Assembly: GCA_027449865.1 (NCBI GenBank)
Contig: DAIDKV010000145.1
Span: 1-61,911, forward strand
DNA: 61,911 nt
Direction: 5' to 3'
From: Planctomycetales bacterium
GTDB taxonomy: Bacteria > Planctomycetota > Planctomycetia > Isosphaerales > Isosphaeraceae
Part shown: positions 55,278-61,911 of the stretch, piece after piece
Numbering within the stretch: the stretch's first letter is position 1
How the letters are laid out: every line of letters starts with the position of its first letter
The notes under the pieces: model-generated
The model's input: the letters and a program-made list of their open reading frames with translations, nothing else
Database searches by the model: none
What the model was told of the DNA's origin: nothing
Made by a program: the position numbers and the translations under genes

Positions 55278-56354
55278 ATGAGCGAGACCGATCTCGAAAC
55301 CATCCGCCTGACCCAGTTCGCCAAGCGGGCCGGTTGTGCGGCCAAGCAGCCGCCCGATTATCTGCTCTCGCTTCTCGCCGGGCTGCCGCCCGTCACGGAT
55401 CCCAATGTGATCGTCGGCCACGCGACGGCCGACGACGCGGCCGTCTATCGGATCTCGGACGACCTCGCGCTCATCCTCACCACCGACTTCTTCACCCCCA
55501 TCGTCGACCGCCCCTACGACTTCGGCGCCGTCGCCGCGGCCAACGCGCTGAGCGATGTCTACGCGATGGGCGGCACGCCGATGACGGCGCTGAGCATCGT
55601 CGGATTCCCGAGCGCGACCTTGCCGCCCGAGGTCCTCGTGGAGATCCTTCGCGGGGCCGGCGAGAAGGCGCGCGAGGCGGGGATCGCGATTGTCGGCGGC
55701 CACACCATCCAGTCGGAGGAGCCGATCTTCGGGCTGGCGGTGGTTGGCAAGGTTCATCCCGACCAGGTGATCGATAACGCCGGCGCGCAACCCGGGGATT
55801 TTCTCGTCCTCAGCAAGCCGATCGGCCTGGGAATCATCACGACCGCCGCCAAGCGAAACGAGGACACCCGAGGCGCTATCGGCGAGGCGCTCTCGGTGAT
55901 GACCACGCTCAACCGCGAGGCCTCGGTGGTGATGACGCACGCGGGCGCCCACGCGATGACCGACATCACCGGCTTCGGCCTGCTGGGCCACCTTCGCAAC
56001 GTGACCGCCGCGAGCGCTGTCTCGGCGACGATCTGGAGCGACCTGGTCCCGATCTTGCCAGCCGCGATCGAGTACGTGCAGGCCGGGATTTCTCCCGGCG
56101 GGACACACGCCAATCGCCGATTCCTCTCGAAGTGGGTCGACTACGACCCGACCATCCCCGACTGGCGTCAGCTTCTGCTCTGCGATGCGCAGACGTCGGG
56201 CGGCCTGCTCGCCGCGATTCCGGGTACACACGCCGCGGAGGTGGTCCGCCAGCTTCGCTACCACGGTCTCGGATCGGCCGCGATCGTCGGTTGCATCAAC
56301 GCCGGCCAGGCCGGGAAGATTCGGGTCACGATCTCGCCCGAATCCGACTCCTGA
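55278..56354 (+). CDS. selD: Selenophosphate synthase
   Basis: 358 residues. It makes selenophosphate from selenide and ATP. The catalytic region FAKRAGCAAKQP has Cys20 and Lys23, matching Escherichia coli Cys17 and Lys20; the second nearby cysteine of E. coli (GCGCK) is Ala here. DDAAVYRI, TTDFFTPIVDRPYDFG and GGHTIQSEEPIFGLAVVG are classic SelD motifs. It is a Cys-type, not Sec-type, SelD. The product feeds selenocysteine or selenouridine; no selA, selB or selU is in the window. Confidence 0.92.
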   Translation: MSETDLETIRLTQFAKRAGCAAKQPPDYLLSLLAGLPPVTDPNVIVGHATADDAAVYRISDDLALILTTDFFTPIVDRPYDFGAVAAANALSDVYAMGGTPMTALSIVGFPSATLPPEVLVEILRGAGEKAREAGIAIVGGHTIQSEEPIFGLAVVGKVHPDQVIDNAGAQPGDFLVLSKPIGLGIITTAAKRNEDTRGAIGEALSVMTTLNREASVVMTHAGAHAMTDITGFGLLGHLRNVTAASAVSATIWSDLVPILPAAIEYVQAGISPGGTHANRRFLSKWVDYDPTIPDWRQLLLCDAQTSGGLLAAIPGTHAAEVVRQLRYHGLGSAAIVGCINAGQAGKIRVTISPESDS

Positions 56355-56498
56355 CGCTCCACGGACGTCGACCCGCGCGAATCCACGATCCGAGCCCTCG
56401 CCGCAACCGGCGATCCGAGGTTTCCCTCCTCGACGAACGGCCCGTAGAATGAACTCGCGACGGGGATCACGTCAAGGGAGCGGGGACCGAGAACGAGC

Positions 56499-59057
56499 AT
56501 GGCGACGGCGCAGGCGAATACGGCAAAACCTGGCATCATCGAGAGTCACGACCGGCCCGCGCGGGTCAAGCCCGAGCTTCTGGCGCCGGCCGGTGATCGG
56601 ACGTGCCTGCTCGCGGCCGTCGAGAACGGCGCCGACGCGGTGTACTTCGGCCTGGCCCGCCACAACGCCCGGATGCGTGCCCACAACTTCGACGGTGCCG
56701 ACCTCCCCGAGGTGATGGCGATGCTCCATCGCCGGGGCGTCCGGGGCTATGTCACGCTCAACACGCTGGTCTTCACCGCCGAGCTTCCCGACCTGGAATC
56801 CGCGGTCCGCGAGGCCGCGGCGGCGGGCGTCGATGCGCTGATCGTGCAGGACCTTGGCCTCGTCAGCCTGATCCGGTCGATCGCGCCCGAGCTGGAAATC
56901 CACGGCTCGACGCAGATGTCGATCACGAGTGCCGAGGGTGTCGAGCTGGCCAAGGAGCTGGGCTGCACTCGCGTGATCCTCGCGCGCGAGCTCTCGCTCG
57001 ACGAGATTGGACGCATCCGTCTCGAGGCGGAGTTGCCCGTGGAGGTTTTCGTCCACGGTGCGCTCTGCGTCGCGTACTCGGGCCAGTGCCTCACCAGCGA
57101 GGCCCTTGGCGGCCGGTCCGCGAACCGGGGCGAGTGCGCCCAGGCCTGCCGGATGCCCTACCAGATCATTTGCGACGGCCGTCCCGTCGACCTGGAAAAC
57201 ATCCAGTATCTTCTGAGTCCGCAGGATCTCGCGGCGTACGACCTGGTCCCCCGGCTGATTGAGCTGGGCGTTTCGAGCCTCAAGATTGAGGGGCGGCTCA
57301 AGACGCCGGAGTACGTCGCGAACATTACCCGACATTATCGGGCGGCGATCGATGCGGCCTGGGCCGGTCATCCGGTTGAGTTCACCCCGCGCGACGTTCG
57401 CGAGATGGAGCTCTCGTTTTCCCGGGGATTTTCGCACGGCTTTCTCGACGGCAACAATCACAAGGTTCTCGTCCGGGGCGATTACGCGAAGAAGCGGGGG
57501 ATCGACCTGGGGGTGGTGGAATCGGTGACGGGATCGGGCGTCCGGCTGACCGTCGAGGCCCCGCTCAAGCCGGGCGACGGGCTGGTCTTCGACGCCGACG
57601 AATCGACCGGTCTGGTGGAGCAGGGGGGGCGCATCTACGAGGTGATTCCGCTCGCCGGGTCGCGACCCGCCCCGCCTTTCGAGGCCGGACACACCGGCCG
57701 TCTGGAACTACGTTTCGGCCGCGAGGCGATCGACCCGCGTGGGATCGCGCCCGGTCAGCGGGTCTGGAAGACCGACGACCCCGAACTGACCCGCCGACTC
57801 CGCCGGACGTTCGAGGGGCCTCCCTCGCGTCGGCTGGACCTGGACATCGAGGTCATCGCGATCGCTGGCGAGCCGCTCCGGATCACCGGCCGATCGCCGG
57901 GCGGTCGCCGGGTCGAGGTCCGGTCCGACGAACCGCTCGTTCGTGCCTTGCGTCGTCCCGCCGACGAGGACCTTTTCCGAGAGCAACTCGGCCGGCTCGG
58001 CGGCACGACCTACCAGCTTGGCCGGCTTGAGGCGACGATCGCGGGCGAGCCGATGGTCCCGATGAGTCTCCTGAACCACCTGCGCAGGGAACTGGTCGAA
58101 CGGCTTGATGAGGCGGCATCGACGCCAGCCCCACGCTCGATCGCGACGGGCCCGGTCCTGCCCTCGATGCTCGCACCGATTGCCGCCGCCCGCGCCGAGG
58201 ATCGGGAGGACCATCCACTCCCCGAGCTATCGGTTCTCTGCCGGCGGACCGACCAGATCGAGGCCGCGGCCGGCCAGGGGATCACGACGATTCTGGCCGA
58301 TTATCAGGAGATCAAGCGCTATGCCGACGCTGTCGCGGCGGCGCGTCGGGGTGGGGCGACGATCTACCTGGCGACCCCCCGGATTGAGAAGCCTGGCGAG
58401 GCGAACCTGTTCAAATACCTCGCCGGCCGGGGTGCCGACGGCCTGCTGGTCCGGAATGCCGGCGGGATGCATTTCTGCACCAGCCAGGGCATTCCATTTC
58501 TCGCCGACTTCTCGCTCAACGCCGCCAATCCGCTGACCGTCGATCGGCTCCGACGTCGAGGCGCCCTCCGCGTGACGGCCTCGTACGACCTCAACATCGA
58601 CCAGCTTTTCGACCTGCTGGGCGCGGTGCCGTCGTCGTGGGTGGAAGTGGTGATCCACCAGCGGATTCCCATGTTCCACATGGAGTTTTGCACCTACTGT
58701 GCGTTCCTGTCCCCCGGCACGGACAAGACAAACTGTGGACGCCCCTGTGATAAGCATACCGTGAAGCTTCGCGATCGGGTAGGTGCTGAGCATCCGCTCA
58801 CCGCTGACGTGGGCTGTCGGAACACCCTGTTCAACGCGACACCCCAGACTGCCGCCGAGTTCCTCCCTCGACTCATCTCCAAGGGAGCCAGGCACTTGCG
58901 GATCGAATTCCTCGACGAAGACGGCCCCTCTGTCGAGCGAATCATCGGCCTCTACCGTGATGTTTTGGAGGGTCGCCGGGATGCCAAAAAGCTGTGGCGC
59001 GACCTCAAGGCAACGGGCCAATACGGGGTCACGCGAGGGCCTCTCACGGTCCTGTAA
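56499..59057 (+). CDS. U32-family peptidase-like protein (RlhA-related, two-domain)
   Basis: 852 residues. N-terminal U32 domain: PELLAPAGDRTCLLAAVENGADAVYFGL, the cysteine-bearing GALCVAYSGQCLTSEALGGRSANRGECAQACR (in part), then KIEGRLKTPEYVA. A middle domain (about 380-560) resembles DUF3656, the part added in RlhA-type proteins. A second barrel-like region near the end has EFCTYCAFLSPGTDKTNCGRPC, another cysteine cluster. U32 members such as RlhA and TrhP hydroxylate RNA bases using an Fe-S cluster; here the RNA target is unknown. It is the last gene before the lower-GC tail. Confidence 0.82.
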   Translation: MATAQANTAKPGIIESHDRPARVKPELLAPAGDRTCLLAAVENGADAVYFGLARHNARMRAHNFDGADLPEVMAMLHRRGVRGYVTLNTLVFTAELPDLESAVREAAAAGVDALIVQDLGLVSLIRSIAPELEIHGSTQMSITSAEGVELAKELGCTRVILARELSLDEIGRIRLEAELPVEVFVHGALCVAYSGQCLTSEALGGRSANRGECAQACRMPYQIICDGRPVDLENIQYLLSPQDLAAYDLVPRLIELGVSSLKIEGRLKTPEYVANITRHYRAAIDAAWAGHPVEFTPRDVREMELSFSRGFSHGFLDGNNHKVLVRGDYAKKRGIDLGVVESVTGSGVRLTVEAPLKPGDGLVFDADESTGLVEQGGRIYEVIPLAGSRPAPPFEAGHTGRLELRFGREAIDPRGIAPGQRVWKTDDPELTRRLRRTFEGPPSRRLDLDIEVIAIAGEPLRITGRSPGGRRVEVRSDEPLVRALRRPADEDLFREQLGRLGGTTYQLGRLEATIAGEPMVPMSLLNHLRRELVERLDEAASTPAPRSIATGPVLPSMLAPIAAARAEDREDHPLPELSVLCRRTDQIEAAAGQGITTILADYQEIKRYADAVAAARRGGATIYLATPRIEKPGEANLFKYLAGRGADGLLVRNAGGMHFCTSQGIPFLADFSLNAANPLTVDRLRRRGALRVTASYDLNIDQLFDLLGAVPSSWVEVVIHQRIPMFHMEFCTYCAFLSPGTDKTNCGRPCDKHTVKLRDRVGAEHPLTADVGCRNTLFNATPQTAAEFLPRLISKGARHLRIEFLDEDGPSVERIIGLYRDVLEGRRDAKKLWRDLKATGQYGVTRGPLTVL

Positions 59058-59686
59058 TCCATCGGCGAGAATATTTCCGCCTTTTCCGCTGAAGCCCGAT
59101 ACCGTGTCCGTTTTCCGCCGATACCGTGTCATACCGTGTCACCTGTACTAAGCTACTAGATGATGGACGCATGGACAGACACAAGGCAAAACTTCTGCCC
59201 AGGGTTGCCCCCCCCTTGAGCGGACCGTAGATCAGCTTCAGAGGGTACGCCTCGTGTTGACCATCGCGACCATGGCGCATGCGCCCTCGAAATCATGACT
59301 GCTTGCTCCTAGATAGCGGAATACAGAATTCGTCACAATCACGAAGGATACGACGGGTTCTTACGTCGATGCGTCGTTCCCGCAATCTGCCCACCATTAG
59401 GCCGGCTAGTCCGGCGACCTCTATTGAGCGAAGCTTTGCGTCGTACCCTCGAAGCTAGCAAGCTACCAAGCGGCCTTCAGAATAGATCGATCGCGACTGG
59501 ACACTTGCAGTGCACAGCCATGCGAGGAGGTCAAGACAGCGAGAGATCCTGAAGCGGCAGACTACCAGCGTGTCGGGAACTGTCGGTAAGTCGCATCATT
59601 CTGCTGCGCCCTGTTCACCACGCTCCAACGCGTGCTATGATTCGGCCATCTTGACGCCTCAATCCTCCACTTACTCGGATGAGAGC
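59058..59686. other. Non-coding boundary of the lower-GC stretch, with short repeats
   Basis: 629 bases with no intact gene. TACCGTGTC occurs three times (59100-59108, 59122-59130, 59132-59140), the last two in tandem with one base between. From about 59140 the base composition is visibly poorer in G and C than in the 56 kb to the left, and it stays so into the restriction gene. A small minus-strand open frame (59044-59280) is not recognised. Confidence 0.55.
59614..59641 (+). promoter_or_regulatory. Candidate promoter of the restriction-modification gene
   Basis: TTCACC (59614-59619), 16-base spacer, TATGAT (59636-59641), about 46 bases before the ATG. The -10 box matches 5 of 6 consensus bases; the -35 box is weak. 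Confidence 0.35.
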
Positions 59687-60901
59687 ATGGACACCGCGGT
59701 CCAACAGGCCCCTCAGGTCGTCCTCGACCTAGTCGAGCGCTTCGACCTGCACCGTGAAACCTATCTAGCTGGCGGCCTCAATGAGACCCAACTCCGCAAC
59801 GAATTCCTCAACCCATTCTTCGAGGCATTGGGTTGGGACATCTTCAACCGAAACGGCTACCATGAGGCGTATAAGGACGTCGTCCACGAGGACGCTATCA
59901 AGGTCGGAGGCAAGACTGAGGCGCCTGATTACGGCTTCCGAATTGGCGGGGTGAGGAAATTCTTCGTCGAGGCCAAGAGGCCATCGCACCGCCTCAAGGA
60001 CGAGCCGCTCCCGGCCTTACAGCTCCGGCGTTACGGCTGGAGCGCCAAGCTGGCGCTGTCAATTCTGACCGACTTCGAGGAGTTTGCCGTCTACGATTGC
60101 CGGGTAAAGCCCGAACCCAGCGATCCAGCGGGCAAGGCTCGGGTCCACTACTATACATACAAAGATTTTCCTAGACGCTGGGGTGAAATCGCCGGGCTCT
60201 TCAGCCGCGAGGCGATCCTTAAAGGGGCTTTCGATCGCTACGCCCAGTCAGCAAAATTGAAGCGAGGGACGGCCGAGGTCGATGCGGCCTTCTTGGCCGA
60301 GATCGAGGAGTGGCGCGAGCTGCTGGCCCGCAATCTGGCGCTACGCAACCGCCAGATCAGCGAGTCGGAGCTGAACCACGCCGTACAGATGACACTCGAC
60401 CGCATCGTCTTCCTCCGAATGTGCGAGGACCGCGGCATCGAACCCTACGGCCAACTACAGGAAGTTGTCCGCCACGCCGATGCCTATGCTGGCCTTCTGA
60501 AGCTATTTCGGCACGCCGATGACCGCTACAACTCCGGCCTCTTTCATTTCGAGAAAGAGAAGGACCGCGAACCGCCCGACACTGTGAGCGCGACGCTGAC
60601 GGTCGATGGCCACGTGCTCAAGACGATCGTCAAACATCTATATCACCCTGACAGTTCCTACGAATTCTCGGTTATACCCACTGCGATCCTCGGCCAGGTC
60701 TATGAGCGATTCCTCGGTAAGGTGATACGGCTCTCACCGTCCCACAGGGCGGTAGTCGAGGAGAAGCCGGAGGTCCGCAAGGCGGGAGGGGTCTACTACA
60801 CCCCGGCTCACATCGTCGAAGCAATCGTCAAGCGGACAATAGGCCGTTGGCTCGAAGGCAAGACTTTGAAGCAGGCAGCGATGATCGTGTCCTTCCGGTA
60901 A
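59687..60901 (+). pseudogene. Type IIG restriction-modification enzyme, truncated by IS66 insertion
   Basis: 404 residues from ATG 59687. Nuclease part: EAPDYGFRIGGVRKFFVEAKRP (in part) with PD at 80-81 and EAK at 95-97, the PD-(D/E)xK site. A helical region follows, and then GGVYYTPAHIVEAIVKRTIG, which in Eco57I/BREX-like enzymes sits just before the methylase motif I (DPACGSGSF). Here translation stops at TAA 60899-60901, which lies inside GTAAGC, the start sequence of an IS66 end. So methylase and target-recognition parts are missing from this ORF and may continue beyond the element, outside the window. Confidence 0.75.
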
Positions 60902-60962
60902 GCCTGCCTGAATCGTCGCGGGGGATTTGCTACGGTGGCGGTCCTCATTCGGGAGGATCGCG

Positions 60963-61355
60963 ATGGATACGACTCCGCACCGCCAACGGCCTGCCGATCT
61001 GGTCCGGGCTCAGCAACGCTTTCAGGCGTGGAGAACGCAGCGCACGCCCGGAACCCGTATCCCTCAAGAACTCTGGGACGTCGCCGTCCCAATCGCCAGG
61101 ATTCATGGCGTCAGTCGCACCGCCGCGGCACTCCGCCTCGACTACTACGGCTTGAAGAAACGCCTCGAGGCCGACACCTCTTCGGACCAACCGAGCCACC
61201 CTCCCTTCGTTGAGTTGACCCCTCCTCTCCTCCTCGCCAGGCAGTGCCACCTCGAACTCAACAACGGCTCCGGCGTGACTCTCCGCATCCAACTCGTCGG
61301 CTACGACGCCGCTGACATCGAAGCCCTCGCTCGCGGCTTCGGGGATGCCCTGTGA
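60963..61355 (+). CDS. IS66 accessory protein (TnpA-type, HTH)
   Basis: 130 residues from ATG 60963. Residues about 28-70 (RIPQELWDVAVPIARIHGVSRTAAALRLDYYGLKKRL, in part) are a helix-turn-helix of the kind found in the first ORF of IS66 elements; the C-terminal half is strand-rich with LVGYDAADIEALARGFG. It likely binds the element's ends. Stop TGA overlaps the next start by GTGA, as is normal in IS66 operons. Confidence 0.72.
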   Translation: MDTTPHRQRPADLVRAQQRFQAWRTQRTPGTRIPQELWDVAVPIARIHGVSRTAAALRLDYYGLKKRLEADTSSDQPSHPPFVELTPPLLLARQCHLELNNGSGVTLRIQLVGYDAADIEALARGFGDAL

Positions 61356-61717
61356 TGCTCCAGATCACCCCTCACATGAAAATCCTCGTCGCCGTCGAGC
61401 CCGTTGACTTCCGTCGCGGCATCGACGGCCTGGCTCGACTCTGTCAGGACACCCTCCGCCACGATCCCTTCGCCGGCGTCGTCTTCGTCTTCCGCAATCG
61501 CAGATTCACCGCCCTGAAGATCCTCATGTATGACGGCCAAGGTTTCTGGCTCTGCCACAAACGGCTCTCCCAGGGCCGATTCCCCTGGTGGCCCTCGACC
61601 GACGACGGCCCCGCGCGACGCCTGGCCGCTCATCAACTCACCGTGTTGCTCTCCGCAGGCGATCCCACCCGGACCGGCGCCGCCGCCGACTGGCGGCCGG
61701 TCGGGCCCCTGACGTGA
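61352..61717 (+). CDS. tnpB: IS66 TnpB-type accessory protein
   Basis: 121 residues. It matches the IS66 Orf2 pattern: KILVAVEPVDFRRGIDGLARLCQ, DPFAGVVFVFRNRRFTALKILMYDGQGFWLCHKRL and a W/P-rich stretch, giving near-family length. GTG 61352 overlaps the previous stop; ATG 61355 is the alternative. The role is accessory in IS66 transposition (needed in some elements), exact function unknown. Confidence 0.92.
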   Translation: MMLQITPHMKILVAVEPVDFRRGIDGLARLCQDTLRHDPFAGVVFVFRNRRFTALKILMYDGQGFWLCHKRLSQGRFPWWPSTDDGPARRLAAHQLTVLLSAGDPTRTGAAADWRPVGPLT

Positions 61718-61842
61718 TGACTCCTTGATCAGCTCTTGCATCGTCGCCGCCGGAGTGTTCCACTACAGCCACTGGGGATCTCTCGCCGACTTCCCACCAG
61801 GAGGGGCGGCCCATTCACTCATCGTCAGCCGGTAGCTGTCCG

Positions 61843-61911
61843 ATGCGATCCACTGTGGAGCTCATCGAGGTGGAGAGCGACCGACTCGAGGAAGTCGTGC
61901 GTCGCGCCGAG
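61843..61911 (+). CDS. tnpC: IS66 transposase TnpC, N-terminal fragment
   Basis: 23 codons from ATG 61843 to the window edge, without stop: MRSTVELIEVESDRLEEVVR and so on. This acidic, helical start in the third position of the element fits TnpC, the DDE transposase. It is cut by the edge of the window, so the active-site part is not visible. Confidence 0.55.
   Translation, partial: MRSTVELIEVESDRLEEVVRRAE

Larger units (their letters stand above)
60898..61911 (+). mobile_element. IS66-family insertion sequence, left end to window edge
   Basis: The element is recognised by its gene order: a small helix-turn-helix ORF, a TnpB-type ORF overlapping it by GTGA, then the start of the large transposase TnpC. 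GTAAGC at 60898-60903, just at the point where the restriction gene breaks off, matches the usual start of IS66 terminal inverted repeats. The right end, the rest of TnpC and any 8-bp target duplication lie outside the window, so the exact left boundary is an inference. Confidence 0.75.

Noticed and set aside
55278-56354. Selenocysteine-containing SelD
   Set aside because: The catalytic position is a Cys codon, and no in-frame TGA is present.

Overview
The window looks like chromosomal DNA of a planctomycete, most likely an Isosphaeraceae relative. That is inference from gene content: GC-rich coding sequence, a doubled groEL operon in the order groEL-groES-groEL, a large secreted protein with an N-terminal LEARQLL-type motif, a redoxin/cytochrome/Cu-monooxygenase fusion, MoxR-VWA genes and GatCAB. 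Most of the window is core housekeeping. The accessory material is a lower-GC stretch at the right end, a repeat block near 44 kb and a gene-poor patch beside a tRNA.

Layout. 1-2.0 kb: tail of a ceramidase-like gene and a secreted esterase. 2.2-8.6 kb: protein-folding operon groEL1-groES-groEL2-dnaJ-grpE-fmdB-yacG. 8.7-13.6 kb (minus): Tat-exported aldo/keto reductase, TolC-like lipoprotein, Mpo1-like membrane protein. 13.8-24.5 kb: isocitrate dehydrogenase translationally coupled to lpxK, then a lipid A/LPS core block (WaaF-like, epimerase, GT39-like, WaaP-like kinase, WaaG-like GT4, sugar nucleotidyltransferase), ending in a PlsY acyltransferase fused to a propeller-like domain. 24.5-26.7 kb: zinc-ribbon/DUF2007 protein, YtpQ-like protein, tRNA-Lys. 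26.7-28.1 kb: gene-poor stretch with a possible integrase remnant and an HTH regulator. 28.1-34.8 kb: secreted protein, purD, asd, truA, GT4. 34.7-43.8 kb: GT39, a radical-SAM homologue without cluster cysteines, MoxR/VWA pair, PRPP synthetase, membrane protein, ispH. 43.8-44.6 kb: REP-like repeat block. 44.6-59.1 kb: dtd, FGGY kinase, membrane glycosyltransferase, redoxin fusion, glmU, gatCAB, selD, U32 protein. 59.1-61.9 kb: lower-GC stretch with a type IIG restriction-modification gene cut off by the left end of an IS66-family element that runs off the window.

How the genes work together. The left operon supplies GroEL/ES and the DnaJ/GrpE partners of a DnaK encoded elsewhere. The 15-24 kb block phosphorylates lipid A, adds and phosphorylates heptose-type core sugars and makes phosphatidic acid precursors, which fits a cell with a lipopolysaccharide outer membrane. 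gatCAB gives tRNA-dependent Gln/Asn formation.

The most unusual observations are a radical-SAM pseudoenzyme with all cluster cysteines lost; a purD with an internal in-register 70-residue duplication of its ATP-grasp segment; a long inverted repeat whose 3' arm contains the groEL2 ribosome-binding site (possible RNA thermometer); the PlsY-propeller fusion; and the restriction gene split by IS66.
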